Part shown: positions 41,892-50,480 of the stretch, piece by piece
Numbering within the stretch: position 1 is the first letter of the stretch
How the letters are laid out: each line of letters starts with the position of its first letter
Notes under the pieces: generated by a model
Databases searched by the model: none
The model's input: only the letters and a program-made list of their open reading frames with translations
Told to the model about the DNA's origin: nothing
Source of the DNA: Actinocatenispora sera
Lineage (GTDB): Bacteria; Actinomycetota; Actinomycetes; Mycobacteriales; Micromonosporaceae
Assembly: GCF_018324685.1 (NCBI RefSeq)
Contig: NZ_AP023354.1
Coordinates: forward strand, 2,604,001-2,668,000
Length of the DNA stretch: 64,000 nucleotides
Reading direction: 5' to 3'
Translations under genes and position numbers: made by a program

Positions 41892-43841
41892 ATGAGCGGG
41901 ACCGTGGCGGAGAAGTTGATCGCCGACCATCTGGTCGACGGCGAGGCGACACCGGGCACCGAGATCGGCATCCGGGTCGACCAGACGCTGACCCAGGACG
42001 CCACCGGCACCCTGGTGATGCAGGAGCTGGCGGCGCTGGGCCTGGACCGGGCCCGCACCGAGCGCAGCGTCCAGTACGTGGACCACAACCTGCTGCAGGC
42101 CGACGAGCGCAACGCCGAGGACCACGAGTTCCTGCGCACCGCGGCGCAGCGGTTCGGCCTGTGGTACTCCCGGCCCGGCAACGGTGTCTCGCACCCGACG
42201 CACATGCAGCGCTTCGGGGTACCCGGCAAGACACTCGCCGGCTCGGACTCGCACACCTGCGCGGCCGGCTCGCTCGGCATGCTCGCCATCGGTGTCGGCG
42301 GACTGGACGTGGCGCGAGCGATCGCCGGTGAACCGCTGTACCTGCGGATGCCGCGGATCTGGGGTGTCGAGCTGACCGGCGAGCTGCCGCCGTGGGTGTC
42401 GGCCAAGGACGTGATCCTGGAACTGCTGCGACGGCACGGCGTCGCCGGCGGCGTGCACCGGATCATCGAGTACCACGGGCCGGGGCTGGCCGGGCTGACC
42501 GCGATGGACCGGCACGTGCTGGCGAACATGGGCGCCGAACTGGGCGCCACCACCACGGTGTTCCCGGCCGACGACGCGGTCCGGGCGTTCCTGCGCGCCG
42601 AGGACCGGGCGGACGACTTCACCCCGATCGCCGCCGACCCCGATGCCCGGTACGACATCGACGAGCGCATCGATCTGTCCACTGTGGAGCCGCTGGTGGC
42701 GCGACCGTCCTCGCCCGGCGACGTGGTACCGGTGCGGGAGGTCGCCGGTACCCCGGTGGGGCAGGTGGTGCTGGGCTCGTCGGCGAACCCGGGCCTGCGT
42801 GACTACGCGGTGGCCGGCGCGATCGTGGCCGGGCGGCGCATCGCCGACACCGTCTCGTTCGACGTCAACCCGACCTCGCGGGAGATCCTGGTCGACCTGA
42901 CCCGGATGGGGGTGGTCGCCCGGCTGATCCAGGCCGGCGCGCGGTTGCACCAGACCGGCTGCCTCGGCTGCATCGGGATGGGCCAGGCGCCGGCGGCCGG
43001 AACCAACTCGCTGCGTACCTTCCCGCGCAACTTCCCGGGGCGCTCCGGCACCCCCGACGACCGGGTCTGGCTCTGCTCACCGGAAACCGCCGCCGCGTCG
43101 GCGCTGACCGGTACCATCACCGACCCGCGCGAGCTGGCCGACCGGCTCGGGCTGGCGTACCCGGAGCTGACCCCGCCGGAGCACGCCAGCGTCGACACCG
43201 GGATGGTGGTGGCGCCGCCGCCCCGGGCGGAGGCGCTGGCGATCGAGCCGGTGCGCGGGCCGAACATCTCCGAGCTGCCCGAGCTGGATCCGTTGCCGGA
43301 CACCATCGAGGCGCCGGTACTGCTGGTACTCGGCGACGACGTGTCCACCGACGAGGTGTCGCCGGCCGGCGCCGCGGCCCTGCCGTACCGGTCGAACATC
43401 CCGAAGCTGGCCGACTTCACCTTCACCCGGCTCGACCCGGACTACCCGCGCCGCGCCCGCGAGACCGGTACGCACGTCGTGGTGGCCGGTGCGAACTACG
43501 GGCAGGGATCGTCCCGCGAGCACGCCGCGATCACCCCGCGGTACCTGGGCATGCGGGTGGTCCTGGCCGGATCGTACGCGCGGATTCACGCGCAGAACCT
43601 GGCCAACTTCGGGGTGCTGGCGCTGGAGTTCGCCGAGCCGGGCGACGCCGCCGGGATCCGGGTCGGTACCACCCTGCGGCTGACCGGGTTGCGTGCCGCG
43701 CTGAGTGCCGGCGACACGCTGACGGTGCACGACCTCGACGCCGGCCGCGACATCCCGGTCCGGCACCGGCTGTCCCCGCGGCAGGTCCGGATGGTTCTCG
43801 CGGGCGGGCTGATTCCGTTGCTGCGCAACGAATCTGGGTAA
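41892..43841 (+). CDS. Aconitate hydratase, Aquifex-type (short form)
   Basis: A 649-residue aconitase-family enzyme. The [4Fe-4S] ligands are visible: C123 in AGSDSHTCAAGSLGM, and C357 and C360 in HQTGCLGCIGMG. Substrate residues include VSHPTHMQRF and, in the swivel domain, GANYGQGSSREHAA and GSYARIHAQNLANFG. The length fits the roughly 650-residue Aquifex type, not the 900-residue AcnA. It probably converts citrate to isocitrate, or a related acid, possibly as a second aconitase. ATG 41892 has a GGGAGGCGG site. The upstream spacer 41716-41891 is low-complexity GC-rich DNA. Confidence 0.9.
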   Translation: MSGTVAEKLIADHLVDGEATPGTEIGIRVDQTLTQDATGTLVMQELAALGLDRARTERSVQYVDHNLLQADERNAEDHEFLRTAAQRFGLWYSRPGNGVSHPTHMQRFGVPGKTLAGSDSHTCAAGSLGMLAIGVGGLDVARAIAGEPLYLRMPRIWGVELTGELPPWVSAKDVILELLRRHGVAGGVHRIIEYHGPGLAGLTAMDRHVLANMGAELGATTTVFPADDAVRAFLRAEDRADDFTPIAADPDARYDIDERIDLSTVEPLVARPSSPGDVVPVREVAGTPVGQVVLGSSANPGLRDYAVAGAIVAGRRIADTVSFDVNPTSREILVDLTRMGVVARLIQAGARLHQTGCLGCIGMGQAPAAGTNSLRTFPRNFPGRSGTPDDRVWLCSPETAAASALTGTITDPRELADRLGLAYPELTPPEHASVDTGMVVAPPPRAEALAIEPVRGPNISELPELDPLPDTIEAPVLLVLGDDVSTDEVSPAGAAALPYRSNIPKLADFTFTRLDPDYPRRARETGTHVVVAGANYGQGSSREHAAITPRYLGMRVVLAGSYARIHAQNLANFGVLALEFAEPGDAAGIRVGTTLRLTGLRAALSAGDTLTVHDLDAGRDIPVRHRLSPRQVRMVLAGGLIPLLRNESG

Positions 43842-43842
43842 T

Positions 43843-43861
43843 CCCCCTCACCAGGAGGGGG
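43843..43861. terminator. Bidirectional terminator hairpin
   Basis: CCCCCTC and GAGGGGG pair around ACCAG, directly after the aconitase stop and before the convergent hydrolase stop. It can serve both genes. Confidence 0.65.
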
Positions 43862-43917
43862 AGAACGGCCGCCGCCTCTACGCTTCCCCGCGGGCGGCGA
43901 CCGTTGCCCGGGGGATG

Positions 43918-44643
43918 TCAGCCGCCGTTCGACACCGCGGCGAGTGCCTCGACGATCGTCTCGGTCACCGCGCTCGCGGCCCCGACGCTGATGGCGTGCG
44001 AGGCGCCGGCGACCTCGCGGGTGCCCTTCGACCCGGCGCGTTCGGCGAAGAACCGCAGGAGCGCCGGCGGGATGTTCCGGTCCTGGTCGCCGAAGACGAA
44101 CCAGGACGGCACCTGGCGCCACGCGGGCGTCTCGGTGGGCAGCGGTTCGGTCAGCGCGGCCTGGGTGACCGGCCGCTGGGTCACCGCCATCAGCTCCGCC
44201 TCGTCCGCCGAGGCGTCGGCCACGAACTGGTGGTGGAACTTCTCCGGCTGGATCCGGAACTCGGTGCCACCGCCCGGTACCGGAGAGGGTACGAGCGCGT
44301 CGCCGAGCGTGCTGCCCGGGAACTTCATGGACAGGTCGAGGGCGTTCTCGCCGTGATCCGGGGTGAACGCGGAGGCGTAGACGAGCCCGGTCACCTGCTC
44401 GTTGTTGGAGCCTGCCTCGGTGATCACCATGCCGCCGTACGAGTGGGCGACGAGCAGGACGGGGCGGCCCAGCCCGGTGACGACGTCTCGTACGTAGGCC
44501 GCGTCGTCGGTGACGGTGCGCAGCGGGTTGGCCGCCGCGACGACGTCCACCGACCGTGCGTGCAACTGGGCGATGACCGGGTTCCAGCTCGCCGACTCGG
44601 CGAACGCGCCGTGCACCAACACGACGGTGGGTTGGTCTGACAT
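43918..44643 (-). CDS. Alpha/beta hydrolase
   Basis: A 241-residue alpha/beta-hydrolase: VVLVHGAFAESASWNPVIAQ, nucleophile elbow AHSYGGMV with S68, acid candidate in FVFGDQDRNIPP near residue 185, and histidine in GASHAISVGAAS near 217. This close-packed form is common in actinomycetes as a chloroperoxidase- or MhpC-like stress-related hydrolase. ATG 44643 has an AGGAGAAC site. It is 29 bp after the NmrA-like gene and probably cotranscribed. Confidence 0.88.
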   Translation of the reverse strand: MSDQPTVVLVHGAFAESASWNPVIAQLHARSVDVVAAANPLRTVTDDAAYVRDVVTGLGRPVLLVAHSYGGMVITEAGSNNEQVTGLVYASAFTPDHGENALDLSMKFPGSTLGDALVPSPVPGGGTEFRIQPEKFHHQFVADASADEAELMAVTQRPVTQAALTEPLPTETPAWRQVPSWFVFGDQDRNIPPALLRFFAERAGSKGTREVAGASHAISVGAASAVTETIVEALAAVSNGG

Positions 44644-44672
44644 GACGTTCTCCTTGCTGGTACGGAGTTTCC

Positions 44673-45419
44673 TTACTTCTGTTGTGCGGCCCACTGGGTG
44701 TAGGTGATGCCACCCAGCTCGGCGTCGCTGCCCGGAACCAGGGTCCGATCGGTGACCTGCACGCCGAAGTACGGTGCCTTCTCGTCGGCGACGACCGGGC
44801 GCGGATCGCCCTTGTCGGCCAGCGCGGTACGCACCATCTCGTCCAGCCGGAACTGCTCCGGCCCGGCGATCTCGCGCACCGCGTTCAGCGGCGCACCCAT
44901 CGCGACGCGGGCCACGCCCGCGGCGACGTCGTCGGCGGCCATCGGCTGGAACCGCACCGGAGGCAGGTGGATCTCCCCGTCGACGGTACTGAAGTCCGAG
45001 ATGGAGCGCACGAACTCGAAGAACTGGGTGGCGTGCACGATCGAGTACGGCTGGCCGGACCCGGCGATCATGTCCTCCTGCGCCTGCTTCGCGCGGAAGT
45101 AGCCGGAGTCCTGCAACTGGTCGGTGCCCACCACCGACAGCGCGACGTAGTGCTTGACGTTCGCCTTCTGCGACTGCTCCAGCAGGTTCGTGGTGGCGGT
45201 CCGGAAGAACTCCATCGCCGGGTCGTCGTCGAACGACGGCGAGTTCGACACGTCCACGACGACGTCGGCTCCGTCCAGCGCCTCGGCGAGACCCTCGCCG
45301 GTCAGGGTGTTGACTCCGGTCTTCGGCGCGGCGGCGATCGCCTCGTGGCCGTGCTCGCGCAGCTTGTCGACCACCTTCGAGCCGATCAGCCCGGTACCAC
45401 CGATCACAACGACCTTCAC
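44673..45419 (-). CDS. NmrA-like NAD(P)-binding SDR-family protein
   Basis: A 248-residue Rossmann protein. VKVVVIGGTGLIGSKVVDKL gives the nucleotide motif GGTGLIG at 7-13; VVVDVSNSPSF and HYVALSVVGTDQ are strand ends of the atypical SDR fold; YFRAKQAQEDMI places the YxxxK-like K. It belongs to the NmrA/SDR_a5 group, redox sensors or quinone-type reductases. GTG 45419 has AGAGGAAA upstream. The gene heads a pair with the hydrolase. Confidence 0.87.
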   Translation of the reverse strand: MKVVVIGGTGLIGSKVVDKLREHGHEAIAAAPKTGVNTLTGEGLAEALDGADVVVDVSNSPSFDDDPAMEFFRTATTNLLEQSQKANVKHYVALSVVGTDQLQDSGYFRAKQAQEDMIAGSGQPYSIVHATQFFEFVRSISDFSTVDGEIHLPPVRFQPMAADDVAAGVARVAMGAPLNAVREIAGPEQFRLDEMVRTALADKGDPRPVVADEKAPYFGVQVTDRTLVPGSDAELGGITYTQWAAQQK

Positions 45420-45472
45420 GATGTTTCCTCTTCTCCGTGGTTGCCCCGTCGCCGTCGAGCGACGGCTCCTCG

Positions 45473-45733
45473 TCAGGGGAGACAGTGCGGCGGCACGCTT
45501 TGTGACACCGCTCGGGCACCGGCCGTCGCCACGTTGCCGTCGACGGCCTGCACCGCACCGAGCAGGTTGCGCAGCCCGATCTCCTCGCGCTGTGCCTCGA
45601 ACTGCTCGTACATCGATTGCGCGGTCGGCGCGGTCGGCATCCACCGCTGGCTGTACCGGGTCGAGGCCAGCTCGGCCCGGATCGTGCGTTCGAGCTCGTG
45701 CCGGGCGACGTCGCGGTTGGTCGATCCGGTCAT
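45473..45733 (-). CDS. Small hypothetical protein
   Basis: An 86-residue protein of unknown function starting TGSTNRDVARHELERTIRAE. The first 50 residues look helical and amphipathic (HELERTIRAELASTRYSQRW, QSMYEQFEAQREEIGLRNLL), the end is irregular. ATG 45733 has GGGGGA at good spacing. It lies 53 bp upstream of the NmrA-like gene on the same strand, so may lead that transcript. Confidence 0.55.
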   Translation of the reverse strand: MTGSTNRDVARHELERTIRAELASTRYSQRWMPTAPTAQSMYEQFEAQREEIGLRNLLGAVQAVDGNVATAGARAVSQSVPPHCLP

Positions 45734-45843
45734 GATTCCCCCATTACGGTCGAGATTCCGGCCCAGCGGGCCACCGTGGACGGAACGCCGTTCGGTGGCG
45801 TCCGGGGCGGCCGTACCCCAAGGACCGGGCCGGTGGGGGTGGC

Positions 45844-45878
45844 GTGACACCGCGGACCGGACCCGGCGGCGGTGTCAC
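45844..45878. promoter_or_regulatory. Inverted repeat in divergent spacer
   Basis: GTGACACCGC and GCGGTGTCAC form a perfect 10-bp dyad with 15 nt between, in the 293-bp spacer between the small hypothetical gene and the flavoprotein gene. The right arm contains TGTCACA, the canonical ECF41 -35 sequence, with TGTC after 16 nt. It may be an operator or a promoter pair. Confidence 0.45.
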
Positions 45879-46026
45879 ATCGGCGCGGGCTGCGCTGTCT
45901 TGCACAGGAAGGGGTCGGCGATCCAGCGGCGCCCGCGCCGAGCCGCCGACCTCGTCCGAACCGGGTGCAAGGAGAACAGATGTACGGCAGCGAGATCTGG
46001 ACGGCACGCTCCGCGGGGCGGACACG

Positions 46027-47757
46027 ATGAGGCCCGCCGAGCAGCGCCTCGCCACCTCGGTACTGGTGATCGGTACCGGCGGGTCCGGGTTGCGCGCGGC
46101 GATCCAGCTGGCCGAGCGCGGCACCGATGTCCTGCTGGTAGGCAAACGTCCCAGTTCCGACGCGCACACCACGCTCGCCGCCGGCGGCATCAACGCCGCC
46201 CTCGGCACGATGGATCCGGCCGACTCATGGCAGCAGCATGCCGCGGACACGCTGAAGGAGGGCTACTTTCTCGGAGATCCGTACACGGTCCGGATCGTCA
46301 CCGAGAATGCCCCCGCCGGCATCGCGGATCTGGAGCGCTGGGGCATGCCGTTCGCCCGCGAGGAGGACGGGCGGATCTCGCAGCGGTTCTTCGGTGCGCA
46401 CACCTACCGGCGGACCGCGTTCGCCGGCGACTACACCGGCCTGGAGATCCAGCGGACCCTCGTCGGCCGGGTCCGCGAGCTGAAGGTGCCGATCATCGAC
46501 ACCCTGTACGTCACGCGCCTGCTGACCCGCGACGGCGTCGTGTTCGGCGCCTACGGCTTCGACACCACCGACGGCACCCGGTACCTGATCCATGCCGACG
46601 CGGTGATCCTCGCCGCCGGCGGGCACACCCGGATCTGGCGGCGCACCTCGTCCCGGCGCGACGAGAACACCGGCGACTCGTTCCGGCTGGCGCGTACCGC
46701 CGGGGCCCGCATCCGCGACCCCGAGCTGGTCCAGTTCCACCCGTCCGGGCTGATCGAGCCGGAGAACGCGGCCGGCACGCTCGTGTCGGAGGCGGCCCGG
46801 GGCGAGGGTGGCGTGCTGCGCAACGGGCTGGGCGAGCGGTTCATGCAGCGCTACGACCCGGACCGGCTGGAGCTGTCCACCCGGGACCGGGTCGCGCTGG
46901 CCGAGTACACCGAGATCAAGGCCGGCCGCGGCACCGCGCACGGCGGAGTCTGGCTGGACGTGTCGCACCTGCCCCGGCAGACGATCCTGCGCCGGCTGCC
47001 CCGCGTCTACCAGACGCTGCTGGAGTTGCAGATGCTCGACATCACCACCACGCCGATCGAGATCGCGCCGACCGCGCACTACTCGATGGGTGGGGTGTGG
47101 GTGCGTCCCGAGGACCACGGCACCGGCGTCCCCGGCCTGTACGCGATCGGCGAGGCGGCCAGCGGCCTGCATGGCGCCAACCGGCTCGGCGGCAACTCGC
47201 TGATCGAGCTGCTGGTGTACGGGCGGATCGTCGGCGACGCGGCGGCCGCGTACTCGGCGGGCCTGGACGCGCAGCCGCGTTCGGCCGCCGCCGTCGCCGC
47301 GGCCCGCGACGAGGTGGACCAGCTGCTGGCGGCGGACGGGCCGGAAACGGTACGGGCGCTGCAGCGGGCGGTGCGCGACACGATGACCGAACACGCCGGA
47401 GTTGTCCGGGACGAGGCCGGGCTCAAGGCCGGACTCGAACGGCTCGACGACATCGAGGCGGCCGAGGCACAGGTCGGCGTGCATCCCGACCTGGCCGGCT
47501 TCCAGGATCTGGCCCACGCCTTCGACCTGCGCGCGTCGTTGATCGCGGCGCGGGCGACGGTGGAGGCGGCGATCGAACGGCGGGAGACCCGCGGTTGTCA
47601 CAACCGGTCGGACTTTCCGGAATTGGACGAGTCGCTGCGGGTCAACCTGGTGTGGGACGGGCCCGGGCGGATCGTGCGCGAACCCATCGCCGAGGTGCCG
47701 GGCGAGATCGCGGCGTTCGTCCGGGAGGTTTCCAGCACCGGCAAGCTGGTCGAGTAG
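46027..47757 (+). CDS. Fumarate reductase/succinate dehydrogenase-type flavoprotein
   Basis: A 576-residue flavoprotein. FAD-binding VLVIGTGGSGLRAAIQLAE lies at residues 13-31. SDAHTTLAAGGINAALG resembles the SdhA/FrdA region whose histidine carries covalent FAD, which argues against L-aspartate oxidase. Active-site regions are VQFHPSGLIEPENAAGTLVS, EAARGEGGVLRNGLGERFM, and TAHYSMGGVWV; HGANRLGGNSL closes the FAD site. The C-terminal helical domain is present. No iron-sulfur or membrane-anchor subunit gene lies nearby. ATG 46027 has a poor ribosome site. Confidence 0.86.
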   Translation: MRPAEQRLATSVLVIGTGGSGLRAAIQLAERGTDVLLVGKRPSSDAHTTLAAGGINAALGTMDPADSWQQHAADTLKEGYFLGDPYTVRIVTENAPAGIADLERWGMPFAREEDGRISQRFFGAHTYRRTAFAGDYTGLEIQRTLVGRVRELKVPIIDTLYVTRLLTRDGVVFGAYGFDTTDGTRYLIHADAVILAAGGHTRIWRRTSSRRDENTGDSFRLARTAGARIRDPELVQFHPSGLIEPENAAGTLVSEAARGEGGVLRNGLGERFMQRYDPDRLELSTRDRVALAEYTEIKAGRGTAHGGVWLDVSHLPRQTILRRLPRVYQTLLELQMLDITTTPIEIAPTAHYSMGGVWVRPEDHGTGVPGLYAIGEAASGLHGANRLGGNSLIELLVYGRIVGDAAAAYSAGLDAQPRSAAAVAAARDEVDQLLAADGPETVRALQRAVRDTMTEHAGVVRDEAGLKAGLERLDDIEAAEAQVGVHPDLAGFQDLAHAFDLRASLIAARATVEAAIERRETRGCHNRSDFPELDESLRVNLVWDGPGRIVREPIAEVPGEIAAFVREVSSTGKLVE

Positions 47758-47772
47758 CGGTTCGCGCCATCT

Positions 47773-47830
47773 GTGAGCTCCCTCACGGTTCGCCATCGTC
47801 CGCCGGTGGAGCGGGGCGTCCCCCGCCCCG
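47773..47830 (+). terminator. Two hairpins after flavoprotein gene
   Basis: GTGAG-CTCC-CTCAC (47773-47786) and CGGGGCG-TCCCC-CGCCCCG (47812-47830) follow the stop at 47757. Either could end the transcript before the LuxR-type genes. The rest of the spacer to 47972 shows nothing else clear. Confidence 0.55.
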
Positions 47831-47972
47831 TGAAGGGCTCGCGCGGCGGAGAATGGTCCGTCCAGCGGACCGATCGGAGCGCCGGCCACGGGCATGATGG
47901 GAGCGTTCGGATCCGGAGCTGAGAGGTGGCGCGCCGCGGGGTCGATGCACGGCGCGCCGGGGGGACGGCACG

Positions 47973-50480
47973 ATGGCGCCGCCGCGGGGCGACTCCGTCA
48001 CGGAGCTGCTCGGCCAGCTGGCGGCCGGCCGTGGCGCGGTGGTGGCCTTGCCGCGCGACACCGACCTGTGCGCGCTTCCGCACGCCGGCGCCGTCCCGCT
48101 CGAGATCGGCGACGAGCCGCGGCTGCGGTCCTTCGCGCTGGGTCCGCTGATCGGCGCGCTGCACGCCGCCGGCCTCGCCCCGGACGTACCGCTCATCGCG
48201 GCCGAGGGGGCGCCGCCGCGCGTCGTCCACGAGGTACTGCGCACCGTCCGCCGGCACCTCGCCGCCTTGCCGGCGTTGCTACTGGTACGCGATCGAGCCG
48301 CGCTGGATCCGGTGTCCCGGCGGTGGCTGGCCGAGGCGACCCGGGCCGGCGACGACATCCCGGTCGGCTGGGTCGTCGCCGATGCCGGTACCGGCGCGGC
48401 GGCGCCGGACGCCGACCCCGCCAGCCCCGGCGCGGCGGCGCCGGACGCCGACCCCGCCAGCCCCGGCACGGCGGCGCCGGACGCCGACCCCGCCAGCACC
48501 GAAGCCGCCCCGCTCGATGAGGGGGAGCGGGTGGTCGGGTGGCTGCTCGCGATGTCGGACGCGGCGCTGACGGTGCCGGAACTGGTCGAGCTGAGCGGCA
48601 CCACCACCGACTCCTGCCGCCGGACGCTACGGTCACTGCGGCGCCGCGGCCTCGTCGTCGAGTTCGACGGCCACCACCTGTGCTGCGATCCGGCCGCCCG
48701 AACCCGGGTGTGCGCCGAGCTGCCGCAGGCGCTGTGGCAGGCGCTGGAGCGCAGCGTGCTGGCGGTCACCCGGCGCCGGGTCGGCGCGGCCGTGCTGGCC
48801 GAACGGGTACTCGCGGTGTCCCGGCCGGAGGATCCGTTCGCCGTCGAGATCCTGACCGAGGCGATGGATGCGCTCGCGGACGCGGATCCGGAGGCGGCCG
48901 CCGACTACGGCACCGCCGCGGTCCGCGCGTTGACCGAGCCGGACGAGCGGCTCACCGCGATCGCGTGGCGGTTGCTGCCGCTGCTGTGGCAGACCGCGCG
49001 GGTCGACGAGGCCCGCCGGCTGGCCCGACGGGTGTTCACCGAGCGCGGCCAGGCCGAGACCGAAGCGCAGGTACTGCTGTGGTTGGCCCGGTTCGAGAGC
49101 GCCCCGCAGCGGGCGATGGAGCTGGCCACCTCGGCGCTCGCGATCCCGGCCGTACCGGCGTCGATCCGGGCCGGACTGCACAGCGTGCAGCTGCGCTGCC
49201 TGGTCACGCTCGGCCGCTTCGGCGAGGTGGACGGGTTGCTGCCGGAGGCGCTGGCGGATGCGACCGCCGGCGCCGACCAGCCGGCGCTGTCCCGGCTGCA
49301 GACCTGCGACGCGATCCGGCACTTCAACCGCGGCGACTACCGGCGGGCGCTCGATCTGGCCGAACTCTCCGAACAGACGTGGCGGGAATCGGGCGCACCC
49401 ATCGCGGAGCGGATGCCCGAAATGACCTGGACGCCGCACCTGACCAGCGTGCTCGGCGACCCTGCCGCCGGCCTGCGGCGGATCGAGGAGCTGCTGGCCG
49501 AGCTGGCCCCCGTCAGCCGGCCCATCGCCAACCGGTACCTGTACGGCGAGCGGGCCTTCGTGCTGCTGATCCTGGGCCGGTTGGCCGAGGCGAAGCAGAC
49601 GGCGGTGCTCGCCACCGACCTGGCGCAGCGGCTGTGGGGTGCCCGCGACGGCATCGACGACCGCCTGCAGGCGGTCGCCTTCTCGGTGCGGCTCAAGGTG
49701 GCGCTGCACCAGGGCGACCCGGCCGATCTCGCCGAGTTCGGCGAGATCCTGGACCGGTCGGTGGTCGAGCCGGGTACCGAGGCGGCGCAGCGACGGGCCT
49801 GGTGGAGTTTCCTGCTCGACGACGCACAGGGCCGGACGACGCCGGAGCGACGGCGGGTGGACCCGGCGAGCCTGCCGCCGCTGACGTGCCTGGACCCCGC
49901 CGACGAGGTACTGCTCGGCCGGGCGCTGCTGCGGCACGGGTGGCGCGACGAGGCGGCCGGGCTGGTCGACCGGGCCCAGGCGCGGGTTGCGGTCAGCGGG
50001 GCGCACCCGCTCGCGGTGACGGTGGCCGCGCACCTGCGCGGCCTGCAGCGCGCGGACCCCGCCGAGCTGGGACGCGCCCGGGACGGCTGGCACGCGCTCG
50101 GCCGACCGCTGTCGGAGGCGGCAGCGTTGTCGGACACCGGCGCGATCCGCATCGACTCGGGTGACCTGTCCGGCCTGCCGCTGATGCAGCAGGCACACTC
50201 GACGGTGACCGAGCTGGGTGCCGACCGGGACGCCTGGCGGATCCGCTGGTTCCTGCACGTACGCGGGCACAGCGTGGTGCCCGAGCCGCCGGGGGCGCCG
50301 GCCCTGACGCCGTCCGAGCGGCGGGTGGTGGATCGCGCGGCGCGCGGCGGCGCGGTACGGGTGATCGCGGCGGATCTGAAGCTGTCCCCGCACACCGTCA
50401 CCACCCATCTCCGGCACGTCTACCTCAAGCTGGGCATCCGGTCGCGCACCGAGCTGGAGGAATGGGTGCGGGCCCGATGA
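47973..50480 (+). CDS. LuxR-family regulator with degenerate ATPase region and TPR-like arm
   Basis: An 835-residue regulator. A LuxR helix-turn-helix closes the protein (about 775-832: LTPSERRVVDRAARGGAVRV, SPHTVTTHLRHVYLKLGIRS). The first 140 residues look like a remnant of a LAL ATPase (LRTVRRHLAALPALLLVRDR resembling Walker B) but no Walker A GxxGxGK is present. A winged-helix-like region follows near 185-225 (VPELVELSGTTTDSCRRTL), then a long helical repeat arm. Residues about 141-176 are three 12-residue repeats of the type AAAPDADPASPG. ATG 47973 has GGGGGGAC upstream. Its stop overlaps the next regulator (ATGA). Confidence 0.86.
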   Translation: MAPPRGDSVTELLGQLAAGRGAVVALPRDTDLCALPHAGAVPLEIGDEPRLRSFALGPLIGALHAAGLAPDVPLIAAEGAPPRVVHEVLRTVRRHLAALPALLLVRDRAALDPVSRRWLAEATRAGDDIPVGWVVADAGTGAAAPDADPASPGAAAPDADPASPGTAAPDADPASTEAAPLDEGERVVGWLLAMSDAALTVPELVELSGTTTDSCRRTLRSLRRRGLVVEFDGHHLCCDPAARTRVCAELPQALWQALERSVLAVTRRRVGAAVLAERVLAVSRPEDPFAVEILTEAMDALADADPEAAADYGTAAVRALTEPDERLTAIAWRLLPLLWQTARVDEARRLARRVFTERGQAETEAQVLLWLARFESAPQRAMELATSALAIPAVPASIRAGLHSVQLRCLVTLGRFGEVDGLLPEALADATAGADQPALSRLQTCDAIRHFNRGDYRRALDLAELSEQTWRESGAPIAERMPEMTWTPHLTSVLGDPAAGLRRIEELLAELAPVSRPIANRYLYGERAFVLLILGRLAEAKQTAVLATDLAQRLWGARDGIDDRLQAVAFSVRLKVALHQGDPADLAEFGEILDRSVVEPGTEAAQRRAWWSFLLDDAQGRTTPERRRVDPASLPPLTCLDPADEVLLGRALLRHGWRDEAAGLVDRAQARVAVSGAHPLAVTVAAHLRGLQRADPAELGRARDGWHALGRPLSEAAALSDTGAIRIDSGDLSGLPLMQQAHSTVTELGADRDAWRIRWFLHVRGHSVVPEPPGAPALTPSERRVVDRAARGGAVRVIAADLKLSPHTVTTHLRHVYLKLGIRSRTELEEWVRAR
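48393..48500. repeat. 36-bp in-frame tandem repeat in LuxR gene
   Basis: Three nearly identical 36-bp units encode AAAPDADPASPG. They form a flexible linker between the ATPase-like part and the winged-helix-like part. Confidence 0.85.

Noticed and set aside
46027-47757. L-aspartate oxidase (NadB)
   Set aside because: The AHTTLAAGGINAAL region keeps the SdhA/FrdA-type histidine, and no nadA or nadC lies nearby.
44682-47897. A plus-strand frame of more than 1000 codons over hydrolase, NmrA and flavoprotein genes
   Set aside because: It runs antisense to two genes and out of frame through a third; composition is that of a shadow frame.
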